Counted from the first letter of the stretch, positions 35,289 through 43,682 are shown. The stretch is 43,855 nt of DNA from Marinobacterium sp. (GCA_025800125.1 JAOXSF010000184.1:1-43855), one strand, 5' to 3'. Program-made: numbers and translations. Notes: generated by a model from the sequence alone, not told the origin.

Positions 35289-36376
35289 TGGTTTAACTGT
35301 TCTTCCAGAGCCTGGTCTGCTGGCGCAAGCGGCAAGCCAAGCACACGGCGGATGTAATTTGCGGTCAGGGCTACGTGGGTGCGGGCCTTACTGAGTCGCC
35401 CATGTTGCAGGGCGCGGCCTTCCCAGAGAGGGTTGCTGCGAGACCAGTCTATTTTAAGTAGTGCAGAAAGGCGCTCCTCCCAGCAAGCCGGGTATTCTCT
35501 CAAAAGATCAGCGCCAGCGCACCCTAAAGCGTGCAATGCAACGCCATGGGCATGGACAAAATTCTGGCGCAGTTCTGAGGTGGACACTTCGCGTCGATCT
35601 GCAGCCTGCCAGTCTGGCATATGGTTGGCAATGGCATTCCAGTAACGAGCCGCCAGTGCCATTTCAGATTCGGCAATTCTGTCTCTGGCACTTTTGCCCA
35701 GTAAACTGCGACTGGCCAGTTTGATGCCGCTCAGGGTGAAGAGTTTCAAGCTACGGTTGGACACACTGGAGCGTTCCATCTCTGTCAGGCGGCGGAAACA
35801 TTGCACATGTTCCACCAGATAGCGGGCCAGTGCAGAGCTGGAATCGCGGTGGTCGTACAGTGTGCTCAGGGAGTCGCTGGGGCGTACAGCATGTTTATTA
35901 AGGTCAGCAAACATCTGCTGACAGCGGCGTAAACCATCATCCATAAAAAACAGCACTGGGATATTGTCATGTCCCAGTTCGCTCTGTTCTTTTACTGCCC
36001 GTTCAATCGCAGCACGACGGTGTTGGCCATCGTTGATCAGAATCTGTGCTTCCATCGGGATAGACAACATGCCCAGGTTTACTTCTGCACCAGTATCCGC
36101 AACGGGTTCGAAGTGGACTGATGAGTCAATAGACGCTGTGATTGCTGATAGCGTGTAATCGGTGGCGTTACTGATCAGATAGTTAGCAAGCTCAGGCACA
36201 CGAGCGTGATTAAGAGTGCGCTGTGCGCGTATTTCCGGTGGTACTTCTTCTTCATCAAAGACAAATAGTTTTGGAATCAGCCGCATCGGGCACATAGCGA
36301 TATAGCAGGGTCTACCTGCTTGTACGCCACGTACAGCGGGGAAAGTATGGCTGAACTCAGCGCGACGAGACTTCAT
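35285..36376 (-). CDS. dndB: DNA sulfur modification protein DndB (DGQHR-domain regulator)
   Basis: This 363-residue protein carries the DGQHR motif in LINDGQHRRAAIERAV (about residues 114-129), inside a ParB-like fold. In studied systems DndB is not needed for sulfur insertion but represses the dnd operon and tunes modification frequency, so it is likely the autoregulator here. It is the first gene of the minus-strand operon. AGAGG stands about 9 bases before the ATG at 36376, behind a very AT-rich leader. Its fold is related to that of the ParB-like protein at 29147-30265, so this locus encodes two ParB-type proteins. Confidence 0.9.
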   Translation of the reverse strand: MKSRRAEFSHTFPAVRGVQAGRPCYIAMCPMRLIPKLFVFDEEEVPPEIRAQRTLNHARVPELANYLISNATDYTLSAITASIDSSVHFEPVADTGAEVNLGMLSIPMEAQILINDGQHRRAAIERAVKEQSELGHDNIPVLFFMDDGLRRCQQMFADLNKHAVRPSDSLSTLYDHRDSSSALARYLVEHVQCFRRLTEMERSSVSNRSLKLFTLSGIKLASRSLLGKSARDRIAESEMALAARYWNAIANHMPDWQAADRREVSTSELRQNFVHAHGVALHALGCAGADLLREYPACWEERLSALLKIDWSRSNPLWEGRALQHGRLSKARTHVALTANYIRRVLGLPLAPADQALEEQLNQ

Positions 36377-36440
36377 AGTTGGTAACCTCTGTTTGTTAAT
36401 TTTAGATAATTGATTAGTTATTATTAATTTTTAACGTCCA
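36377..36440 (-). promoter_or_regulatory. AT-rich promoter/operator region of the dnd operon
   Basis: About 40 bases (36398-36435) are almost pure A/T and contain repeated TTAATTTT and TTATTAATTTTTAA motifs, with possible -10 elements on the minus strand. DndB is known to repress its own operon in other bacteria, so an operator is likely here. No single palindrome stands out. Confidence 0.35.
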
Positions 36441-36507
36441 CTTCAAGCGCAATAATCCCCTGTCGGCTGAGTGAGCAGGGGAGTTAGCGTGTCAGATTAA
36501 AGGTTAC

Positions 36508-36903
36508 TTAAACCCCCACTGGTATCTCCTGGCGGGCCAGCCATAGGCATTCCAGCTGTTTGTACAGGCGGTGCATCGGCGGGTTTTGTAGCCATTGGGC
36601 TTGCTGGCTCTGGCTGTCGGGGTGTTGGGTGAGGTAGTACGCCAGGGCTTCGTGGTGGTTCTGGGCGGCGATTAGCATGGTGGGGTTGGTGCTGGTGACT
36701 TCATAGACGGGGATGCCAGACAATTGCGCCTGCAATTTCTGGCGTAACTCTTCACGCAGTATTTTGTGATTGTTGGGGGCATCTATACCAATGCGGCAGT
36801 TGGCATGGCGGCCATCCTGGCCCAGAAAGCGGACTGTGATGGTTTCACCGGCCGGTGTGGTGATGGTGGTCGCATCGCCTCGGTAGACAGATAGAATCAA
36901 CAT
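36508..36903 (-). CDS. CsrA/RsmA-like protein with C-terminal extension
   Basis: This 131-residue protein begins MLILSVYRGD and continues TITVRFLGQDGRHANCRIGIDAPNN and ILREELRQKL. This matches the beta-strand order of CsrA (MLILSRRVGE, IRIGVNAPKE, VHREEI). The RNA-contacting arginine equivalent to CsrA R44 is kept (R50), but residues 6-10 differ from the usual RRVGE. CsrA proteins are about 60 residues; here about 70 further residues follow (VYEVTSTNPTMLIAA to the end, with HRLYKQLECLWLARQEIPVGV) and have no domain I recognise. AAGGAG precedes the ATG at 36903. It may be a divergent mRNA-binding regulator or a decoy. It sits just outside the dnd operon, same strand, 130 bp upstream of dndB. 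Confidence 0.65.
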   Translation of the reverse strand: MLILSVYRGDATTITTPAGETITVRFLGQDGRHANCRIGIDAPNNHKILREELRQKLQAQLSGIPVYEVTSTNPTMLIAAQNHHEALAYYLTQHPDSQSQQAQWLQNPPMHRLYKQLECLWLARQEIPVGV

Positions 36904-37646
36904 GGGCTCTCTCCTTGAGTGAGTGTCCAGTTTTCAATCGCCCTGCTTTCGATAGCTTTGTTTTTTCAATCGATATCGCAGCTGCAAGGCTAAGGGCGAG
37001 CCGCCGGGGCGGCTCGCGGTGCTATGGGTTGCAGAATCAGCCAGCAGAGTGGCTGTTTATACGCGGCGGCTGTTCAGGTGTCGGGCCGTGAAAGCGTTTG
37101 CGTTGTCAGCCATAGCAGTGAAAACTGTTGAAACCCACCTGCAAACGCAGCGGTTGTGTCACAGTGGGGGAAAAAGCTGTGCGCAGACTGCTGCGCTGTC
37201 CGGTTAACAGTTGGCGTAAAAATACGCGGTTGTTGCCGGTGATGGGCGGTTGTCTGTTTGCTCTCGCGGTGTGGTGCAGAAGGACGGGCACAAGCAGACG
37301 TTACACGCCTAAGTGCAGGAAAAATAAAAGAAAAACTTTTAAGCAGGGTTACCCCTGAAGTATGATTCTCCATAGCCATAACGGACTCCGGTTAGTCAGT
37401 TCTGGTTAGCTGCGTCGGGGTGTTGGCCCACCCTGGCGTAGCGTCTCAGAAGTAATGATTGAAATGTAAAACGTCGTTCGTTGTATACCTTTCGTTACAT
37501 ACTCTTGGTGACAGCCTGTCGATTGCAGGCTGGCCCTTGCGGACACCCGCTATAAAACACCATCTACCCTGCTGGAATCAAGCCCGTGTGCTGGAAAATG
37601 TCAGTATCAGGCCTGATTTGCGACTTTCTCTGGCCCTGGTGGCCGT
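36904..37646. other. 740-bp gene-poor region with several hairpins
   Basis: No convincing gene is seen. Notable structures are a perfect 10-bp palindromic hairpin at 36996-37017, GCGCAG/CTGCGC near 37181-37196, and CAGCCTG/CAGGCTG at 37512-37532. Open frames here lack ribosome-binding sites and family similarity. It may hold a small RNA, repetitive extragenic palindromes, or the remains of a deleted gene at the edge of the island. Confidence 0.45.
36996..37017. repeat. GC-rich perfect inverted repeat (REP-like)
   Basis: GCGAGCCGCC pairs with GGCGGCTCGC around a 2-base centre. It lies 93 bases upstream of the CsrA-like start. There is no T-run, so it is more like an extragenic palindrome than a terminator. 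Confidence 0.75.
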
Positions 37647-37919
37647 CTACCCCCGTTTATATTGCCCTGGTGCATAGGCACGTATTACGCCGTCTGGCCT
37701 TCGTGCTGCGTGACAGGTTTTACGACCGCTGACCCGTTTACGCCACATTCTGAACGATGATGGTTTCATTGATCGGCGCATCAGCTGGATAACAGCGCTT
37801 TCATTCAGGCCAAACTGGCTTTCTATGGCTTCAAAAGGTGTGCGGTCTTCCCAGGCCATTTCAATAATGCGGGACTGGTCTGCCGGTGAAAAAGGCGGGC
37901 TTTTGTCTGATCTCTTCAT
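37647..37919 (-). CDS. TIGR03643/DUF2805 family protein
   Basis: This 90-residue protein contains IIEMAWEDRTPFEAIESQFGLNESAVIQLMRRSMKPSSFRMWRKRVSGR split over the family core, which is characteristic of the DUF2805/TIGR03643 family of unknown function. The core looks like a helix-turn-helix (TPFEAIESQFGLNESAVIQLM), so DNA binding is possible. AGGAAA stands about 7 bases before the ATG at 37919. It is divergent from the EAL gene at 38040 and appears monocistronic. Confidence 0.82.
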   Translation of the reverse strand: MKRSDKSPPFSPADQSRIIEMAWEDRTPFEAIESQFGLNESAVIQLMRRSMKPSSFRMWRKRVSGRKTCHAARRPDGVIRAYAPGQYKRG

Positions 37920-38039
37920 GCGATTTTCCTGGGTGATTATTGGCCTTAAATGTACGTGATACCGGCTGTCTGGATCATGCTGGGTGAGGTTGGTATGCCC
38001 CTTGCTGTAGCCGGGGAATTAATTTTGGAGATAGTCGTG

Positions 38040-39260
38040 ATGAAGCTTTTTCCCTGGTTTCAGCCAGTTATTGAGATCGCCAGTGGGCGTATCTGTGGGT
38101 ATGAAGCGCTGGCGCGGCGCTACGATGCGCAGGGAGTGGCGGTGTCGGCAGCACCGTTGCTGTTTTCATCTGCGCTGGATGCTGGGCAGCGGCTAAAGCT
38201 GGACCGCCAGCTACGCCGCCAGGCGCTGGAGCGTTTTGCTGCCGAAGCCGCGCCAGATCAGTACCTCAGCGTAAACCTGTCACCTGAATGGATGGACGCA
38301 CTGCACCCAGATGATGCACTGCCTACTCTGACCATGATTGAAGAGGTGGGGATTGAGCCGCAGCGGGTGGTGATCGAAATTACCGAGCTTTCCGGCGATG
38401 TTGAGCAGATTCGTAGCCTGGCCCAGCGCTACCGGGATGCCGGTGTGCGGGTGGCATTTGATGACTTCGGCGCTGGGTTTCAGCAGCTTGACCGCCTGCT
38501 GGCGTTCACGCCTGACATCATTAAGCTGGATATGCGTATGTTCCATGACAGTCGCTGGTCGCACCAGAAAAGCACATTGATGCAGCTTGTGGGCGATATG
38601 GGTGCACGGTTGGGTGCGCAGGTAATCTGTGAAGGGGTGGAAACTGAAGATGAACTGATGCTGGCGCTGCATTGTGGTGCGCAGTTGATTCAGGGGTATC
38701 TGTTTGCACCGGCGCTGGGTGAATTTCTTGCGGCGGATGCGCGTAAAGCGCGCTTGCAGCGTCTGCTGGACCAGCATCTGGATATGGCGGTAAATGAGGT
38801 TACCCGTCAGCAGTGGGGCGCGCAGCGGTTGCGTACCGAGTTGCTGGCCTTGCGTGAGCAGTTGCGTAGTGCCGAAATTGAGCGAGCCTTGCAAGATTAC
38901 TACCCGCAGGCTGATTTGTTGCGCTTGTATCTGTGTGATCGCCGAGGTGAGCAGGTAAGCGCGAATTACAGCTACAGTGCTGGTGTGGGCTGGCAGGCTG
39001 ATACATCGGTGCTGGGCTATAACTGGAGCTGGCGGCCCTATATCTATCAGTTGATCGCTTCCGCTGAATACGATAGCACCGTGCTGCATTCTGAGCGTTA
39101 TATCGACATTGCTACCGGCCAGCGTTGTTATACCGTCAGCCTGGCGCTGGATGCACAGCGGGTACTGCTGGTGGATATGCTGGAGCCAGATGAGGATGCA
39201 GGGCCAATGTCGTTGTTGTCCAGCTGCCAGAGTGGTTCAGTGGCAGGGGCGTTGCGATAG
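38040..39260 (+). CDS. EAL-domain cyclic-di-GMP phosphodiesterase with YkuI_C-like sensor
   Basis: This 406-residue cytoplasmic protein has an EAL domain at about residues 3-245. All main catalytic motifs are present: YEALAR, NLSPEW, EITE, FDDFGAG, KLDM, CEGVET and QGYLF. It is therefore probably an active c-di-GMP phosphodiesterase. After a helical linker (about 245-285) a C-terminal Cache/PAS-like domain contains YPQADLLRLYLCD and LGYNWSWRPYIYQL, as in the YkuI C-terminal domain, and may sense a small ligand. GGAG lies about 10 bases before the ATG at 38040. The frame is open to 37950, but that part lacks the family start. No partner diguanylate cyclase is in the window. Confidence 0.88.
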   Translation: MKLFPWFQPVIEIASGRICGYEALARRYDAQGVAVSAAPLLFSSALDAGQRLKLDRQLRRQALERFAAEAAPDQYLSVNLSPEWMDALHPDDALPTLTMIEEVGIEPQRVVIEITELSGDVEQIRSLAQRYRDAGVRVAFDDFGAGFQQLDRLLAFTPDIIKLDMRMFHDSRWSHQKSTLMQLVGDMGARLGAQVICEGVETEDELMLALHCGAQLIQGYLFAPALGEFLAADARKARLQRLLDQHLDMAVNEVTRQQWGAQRLRTELLALREQLRSAEIERALQDYYPQADLLRLYLCDRRGEQVSANYSYSAGVGWQADTSVLGYNWSWRPYIYQLIASAEYDSTVLHSERYIDIATGQRCYTVSLALDAQRVLLVDMLEPDEDAGPMSLLSSCQSGSVAGALR

Positions 39261-39558
39261 AAAGTTGATACAAACGGGCCCTGATGAAAGAGGGCGCAGC
39301 CCTTGTAAAGGTGGTTGGGCAACAGGCTTGAATGTTCTGGCGTAGCGATGCTGTGCGAAAAAAACTGTTCAGCATAGGCTAGCCTGTGCCGGGGTAAATG
39401 ACGCTTTTGTGGGTAACCTTATATGAGTTGATAGAGGTCAGCCTGTTGTGGGTTCGCGCTGGACGGCAACGGGCTGTTCGCTGCATTCTGAAACTTCTCT
39501 GGCGTTGTTCAACAGTTGTATGGATGCCAGCTACCTGAAGGATCGGGAGCCTGAACAC

Positions 39559-40791
39559 ATGTCTGTAACCTGCTTTTCTGATGATCAGCAGCGGGCGCTG
39601 GCCGCTGCATTTGATCTGCGTAATCTGCCAGCGGACTACTACGATAACCCTTTCCCTTATTACCACGCATTGCGGCGTTTTGCGCCGGTCAAGCCATTGC
39701 CTGACGGCAGTATTATGTTTAGCCGCTATGATGATGTGAAAGCACTTTATGCGGATGCTGAGCGTTTCAGTTCTGATAAGAAGGTTGAATTCGGGCCGAA
39801 ATTTGGTGACTCACTGCTATTTGAACACCACACCTCATCGCTGGTATTTACCGACCCACCTCGTCATTCGGTGATTCGACCAATTGTGATGGCGGCGTTT
39901 ACATCTCGTGCTCTGACCAGCATGGAGCCTCGGCTGGAAACGTTGGTGGCCCGGCTGCTGGATGAGCTGGAGCAGCAAAGCGAGCCTGACCTGATAGAGC
40001 ATTATGCGGGTGCGATTCCGGTGGAAGTGATTGCCGATCTGCTCGCGGTGCCGCGTTCTGAGCGTGAGCCATTGCGGCGTTGGTCGTTAGCGATCCTCAG
40101 TGCGCTGGAGCCCAAAATCAGCCCCCAGGTATTTGAGCGCGGCAATGAAGCGGTGCAGGAAATGCTGGATTATCTGGCAGCATTGATCGCCCAGCGTCGT
40201 CGTCAGCCCGGTGACCCGGACCGCGATATGCTGACCCGGCTGATTATGGCGCAAAAAGAAGAAGGGACTGCGCTGTCTGAGCAGGAATTGCTGCACAACA
40301 GTATTCTGCTGCTCAATGCAGGCCATGAGACCACTACTAATCTGGTGGGGAATGGTCTGGTAGCGCTGCATGATTGGCCGGAACAGCGGCAGCTACTGGT
40401 AGAACAGCCAGGGCTGATTCGCAGTGCCTGTGAAGAGTTGTTGCGTTTTGAAAGTTCAAACCAGCTAGGCAGCCGTATTACCACCTGTGATGTCGAATTT
40501 GGTGGTATAGAAATCCCCGCTAATACGCCACTGGTACTGGGCATTGGTGCTGCCAACAGAGACCCGACAGTATTTGAAAACCCTGACTTCCTGGACATTC
40601 AGCGTAAAGCGAATCGTCACCTGGCGTTTGGTTTTGGCTTACACCAGTGCGCGGGTATGAACCTGGGGCGGATGGAAGGGCGTATCGCGATCAGTCGTTT
40701 CCTGGAGCGCTTCCCTGAATTTGAGCTGGGCGAGCGGGACAGAGCACAGCGGGCACGTTTCCGCAGTTGGCACAAAGCGTTGATGAAATAA
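39559..40791 (+). CDS. Cytochrome P450
   Basis: This 410-residue soluble bacterial P450 has the oxygen-binding I-helix motif LNAGHETTTN (about residues 252-261), the K-helix ExxR in CEELLRFES, an ANRDPTVFENPD stretch, and the heme-thiolate loop FGFGLHQCAGMNLGRME, whose cysteine ligates heme. It should hydroxylate a small hydrophobic or natural-product substrate with an external ferredoxin and reductase; neither gene is in the window. GGGAG precedes the ATG at 39559; further in-frame starts back to 39448 lack family similarity. Its last codons and stop are the first unit of a 16-bp triple repeat. The TRAP protein follows on the same strand. Confidence 0.93.
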   Translation: MSVTCFSDDQQRALAAAFDLRNLPADYYDNPFPYYHALRRFAPVKPLPDGSIMFSRYDDVKALYADAERFSSDKKVEFGPKFGDSLLFEHHTSSLVFTDPPRHSVIRPIVMAAFTSRALTSMEPRLETLVARLLDELEQQSEPDLIEHYAGAIPVEVIADLLAVPRSEREPLRRWSLAILSALEPKISPQVFERGNEAVQEMLDYLAALIAQRRRQPGDPDRDMLTRLIMAQKEEGTALSEQELLHNSILLLNAGHETTTNLVGNGLVALHDWPEQRQLLVEQPGLIRSACEELLRFESSNQLGSRITTCDVEFGGIEIPANTPLVLGIGAANRDPTVFENPDFLDIQRKANRHLAFGFGLHQCAGMNLGRMEGRIAISRFLERFPEFELGERDRAQRARFRSWHKALMK

Positions 40792-40822
40792 AACGTTGAT
40801 GAAATGAAGCGTTGCTGAAGTT
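40775..40822 (+). repeat. 16-bp triple tandem repeat beginning in the P450 stop region
   Basis: The units AAGCGTTGATGAAATA (40775), AAACGTTGATGAAATG (40791) and AAGCGTTGCTGAAGTT (40807) are in perfect 16-base register. The first unit is the P450 C-terminal coding sequence and overlaps its stop codon. Confidence 0.92.
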
Positions 40823-40883
40823 GGGCCGGTATGGCCCGGCCGCACGTTAATAAAAGTAAGAGGATAAAAGTGAGGGCAGAACA

Positions 40884-41930
40884 ATGAAGCAATGGAATGC
40901 TGTATATAAATGGCGTGATCTATTCAAGAGCCTGATATTCGGGCTGGCATTATCACAGTTGTGTGCTGTGCAGGCTGTGGCTGCACAGCAGATTATGACC
41001 GTGGCGAGCTGGTTGCCACCAGGGCATCCGCAGAATGCGGTTGTGCTGCCTACCTGGAAACGCTGGATTGAAGAAGCCACACAAGGGCGTGTCTCGCTGA
41101 AGGTTGAGTATGGCCTGAGTGCGCCACCTGCCATTTTTGATCTGGTGGAAGATGGTGTGGCTGATGCTGGCTGGATGTTCCACGGTTTTATTCCTGGCCG
41201 GTTTGTATTGACCCGCGTGGTTGAACAGCCTGGCCTGGGGGCAGAGCCGGAAGCAGCATCCATCGCGTACTGGCGTGTGTACCAGAAATACCTGAGTCAG
41301 GCAGGGGAGCATGAAGGGTTGCACTTGGCGGCACTGTTTACCCATGGGCCTGGTCAGATTCAGCTGCTGGAACCGATCGAGTCATTACATGATCTGGCTG
41401 GGCTGAAAATTCGCACCGGTGGTGGTATTCAGACTGCGCTGGGTGAACGGATGAGCGTCACCCGTGTTCCTTCGCCGGGCAATAAAGTCTATGAATTTAT
41501 GCACGAGCGAATCGTCGATGGTGTGTTCCTGCCGATGAGTGAGCAGAAATTCCAGCGCCTGCATGAAGTGGCTCGCCATGTTGTGGCGTTGCCTGGCGGT
41601 ATGTATCTGGGCAGCTTTGGCATTGTGATTAGTCCAGACTTTCTGGCTTCTCTGAGTGCGCAAGACCGTGAGGCGGTGATCAGTGTGTCGGGCGAAAAGC
41701 TATCTGCTATGGCTGGCCGCGCCTGGGCAGAAGGGGATCGTGCCGGTTATGCAGTCGCCCGCGAACAAGGTGTCAATATCATTGAAGTACCTGCCGATAG
41801 TTTCATGGCAAAAGAGTTTCAGCGCATGGCTGAGGGGCTGGATAAGCGTTGGGTAAATGAAGCCAGCGAAAGAGGTGTGGATGCACAGCAGGCACTGACA
41901 GAACTGCGTTCTATTGCCCGTTCGTTATGA
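40884..41930 (+). CDS. TRAP transporter substrate-binding protein (DctP family)
   Basis: This 348-residue periplasmic binding protein has a signal peptide of about 33 residues (charged start MKQWNAVYKWRDLFK, hydrophobic core SLIFGLALSQLCAVQAV, cleavage after AVAA). The mature part opens QIMTVASWLPPGHPQN and has the DctP arrangement, with GLKIRTGGGIQTALGE and VDGVFLPMSEQKFQRLHEVARHVVALPGG. It would capture an organic acid for a TRAP permease. The DctQ and DctM membrane subunits are absent from the window, so it is an orphan here. A short TAAAAGTRAGRG repeat (40851, 40865) overlaps its ribosome-binding region. Confidence 0.9.
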   Translation: MKQWNAVYKWRDLFKSLIFGLALSQLCAVQAVAAQQIMTVASWLPPGHPQNAVVLPTWKRWIEEATQGRVSLKVEYGLSAPPAIFDLVEDGVADAGWMFHGFIPGRFVLTRVVEQPGLGAEPEAASIAYWRVYQKYLSQAGEHEGLHLAALFTHGPGQIQLLEPIESLHDLAGLKIRTGGGIQTALGERMSVTRVPSPGNKVYEFMHERIVDGVFLPMSEQKFQRLHEVARHVVALPGGMYLGSFGIVISPDFLASLSAQDREAVISVSGEKLSAMAGRAWAEGDRAGYAVAREQGVNIIEVPADSFMAKEFQRMAEGLDKRWVNEASERGVDAQQALTELRSIARSL

Positions 41931-41993
41931 GCTGATGCTCTCGCTGTTAATGTTAAAAAACAACGCTGTTAAAAACGTTAACACGTGTTAAAT

Positions 41994-42082
41994 CAACAGG
42001 CCCTGTAGAGCGTGATTACGCTGGCTGCGTTGCTGTTTTGGCCTTCTTTATGTTGCCAAAAGCGCAATGCCAGGGCCTGTTG
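41994..42082. repeat. 89-bp nested inverted-repeat element
   Basis: A perfect 12-bp terminal inverted repeat (41994-42005 with 42071-42082, CAACAGGCCCTG and its complement) encloses an AGCG/CGCT mini-stem and a 7-bp inner stem TTTTGGC/GCCAAAA (42036-42042 with 42055-42061). The flanking bases contain repeated GTTAA motifs. It lies between the TRAP and GST genes, which converge, and has no coding capacity. Confidence 0.8.
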
Positions 42083-42139
42083 CTGGCTGATTTGCCGGTG
42101 AACAGGCGTTACTGGTTAACAGGCGAAGATTTCAGGCCG

Positions 42140-42820
42140 TTATAATGGTAAATCACCAATGCTGAAACGGCTTTTTACTTTCTCTACCATCTGCTGCTCT
42201 GCACTGTGCATGTCTGCAACGCTGTCACGTTGTGTTAACTGCTGTAGATGCTGGTAAAGCCCCGGCCAACGCTGGCCGTCCAACGGGTAACCGGCATGCT
42301 GCAAATTTATCAGCTGGCAGGCAATCGCAATATCAGCAATGGAAAATGTATTATTAACGAACCACTGCTGACCATTTAACTGGTTTTCCAGATAATCCAG
42401 GTGAGGGGGAATCAGGTTGTTAACAGCATCCTGAATGATGGCAGGGTCTGATGGTTTTTTCAGTGTCGGACAGACAATATGCTGGAAAAAGACTTTGAAC
42501 GTGGAGTCTGGTGCCAGCTCGTAGTCTGCATACTTTTCCAACCATAATGCTTGAGCGCGGTCTGTCGGGTTATCAGGGTATAGCGCTGTTGTTGGTTTTT
42601 TGTGTTCCAGATAATCACAGATGACCGCAGAATCGCAGATAATGGTTTCGCCATCTTCCAGTGCGGGAATTTTACGCAGAGGATTAATCTGGCTGTATTC
42701 CTGGGGGGTAACATACGGCACAACCATATTTATTTCGTATGGTAATGCTTTTTCAGCCAGAACAATGCGAACTTTACGTACAAAAGGTGATAATGGAACG
42801 CCATGGAGTGTCAGGCTCAT
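42140..42820 (-). CDS. Glutathione S-transferase family protein
   Basis: This 226-residue cytoplasmic protein has a thioredoxin-fold N-terminal half (LTLHGVPLSPFVRKVRIVLAEK, with S12 in the usual active position; NPLRKIPALEDGETIICDSAVICDYLE is the glutathione-binding region). A helical C-terminal half contains FSIADIAIACQLINL. It would conjugate glutathione to electrophiles, or act as a SspA-like regulator; the length fits either. GGGAGG stands about 6 bases before the ATG at 42820. It lies 17 bp downstream of the hypothetical gene on the same strand, so they probably share a transcript. Confidence 0.88.
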   Translation of the reverse strand: MSLTLHGVPLSPFVRKVRIVLAEKALPYEINMVVPYVTPQEYSQINPLRKIPALEDGETIICDSAVICDYLEHKKPTTALYPDNPTDRAQALWLEKYADYELAPDSTFKVFFQHIVCPTLKKPSDPAIIQDAVNNLIPPHLDYLENQLNGQQWFVNNTFSIADIAIACQLINLQHAGYPLDGQRWPGLYQHLQQLTQRDSVADMHSAEQQMVEKVKSRFSIGDLPL

Positions 42821-42837
42821 AACAACCTCCCTGATTG

Positions 42838-43584
42838 TTACTGCATTTTATTAAACCAGTCTTCTTCTTCCGCAGCTTTGCGGCGCTCTTCTTCCCGTTC
42901 TTCCTCTTCCTTTTTCTTCTGTTCAATCAGCTGGTCAACATAGGTGCGTACCTCATATACCTGGCGGTCGAGGCTGTGGTCGCGGTTAAGGTTATCCAGT
43001 GTGTAAAAACAATTGCGCAGCTTGGGCAGGGCAGAAGTGCTACCACTCATTGCTTCAATTGCCAGTCCTTCAAATATTTCCAGCTCGCATACAGTGCGCT
43101 GATAGGCACGTTTGAGACGGGATTCGAAACTGAGTTGTAACTGTTTGGAAATATCGCCTTTGCGCTCGCTTTCAACCAGAAACTTCATAAACTCCCGCAG
43201 AATCCCCTGTGCCTGGGAAGCGTTTCCTGCAGAATCGAATGCTGTCAGTACACCTTCTGGATGCAGGAAAGGGGTAATTGCTTCTTTGCTGCGTTCTTTG
43301 AGCCTTTCCAGCTGCTGGCGATGATCTTCACTTTCTTCCAGCTCAATAATTTTTTCCCACTTGGCTTGCAGGTAGCGCAGTAACAACTGTTGTATATCTG
43401 TTGTCATAAACTGAGCAGGAAAACTGGACAGTAGATGATTTGCGTGACGGATCTCAAAGCGTAGTTCCATCAGCTTAAGCTGACGTTCTTTACGTGCGTT
43501 TTCGATGTTCTGTGCAATGTAGGCGATGGCTGCCAGTAAAACGACGCCAACAATAATGATAAGGCCGATCTGGGTAGGCGTCAT
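42838..43584 (-). CDS. Membrane-anchored hypothetical protein with charged tail
   Basis: This 248-residue protein has one N-terminal membrane helix (IGLIIIVGVVLLAAIAYIAQNI, about residues 6-27) followed by a helical cytoplasmic domain. The C-terminus is a run of Lys/Glu/Arg (QKKKEEEEREEERRKAAEE) that looks like a coiled coil or solvent-exposed helix. I recognise no family. It could be a scaffold or a cell-envelope anchor. It is co-directional with and 17 bp upstream of the GST gene, and divergent from the tRNA cluster. Confidence 0.75.
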   Translation of the reverse strand: MTPTQIGLIIIVGVVLLAAIAYIAQNIENARKERQLKLMELRFEIRHANHLLSSFPAQFMTTDIQQLLLRYLQAKWEKIIELEESEDHRQQLERLKERSKEAITPFLHPEGVLTAFDSAGNASQAQGILREFMKFLVESERKGDISKQLQLSFESRLKRAYQRTVCELEIFEGLAIEAMSGSTSALPKLRNCFYTLDNLNRDHSLDRQVYEVRTYVDQLIEQKKKEEEEREEERRKAAEEEDWFNKMQ

Positions 43585-43682
43585 GGGCGCTGTACCGTCT
43601 GTTATGTATTGTCTGAGTTTAAGCTGGTGTCACCTTAACGAAAATTACCCACCATGGATAGATAAAAAGTGTGAAAAAAGTG

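Noticed and set aside
37074-37379. 101-residue frame on the minus strand
   Set aside because: Arg/Thr/His-rich composition and no family similarity; hairpins within it suggest non-coding DNA.
41994-42082. Integron attC site
   Set aside because: The inverted repeat has the right size, but the ends do not match the RYYYAAC and GTTRRRY core sites and no integrase or cassette array is present.
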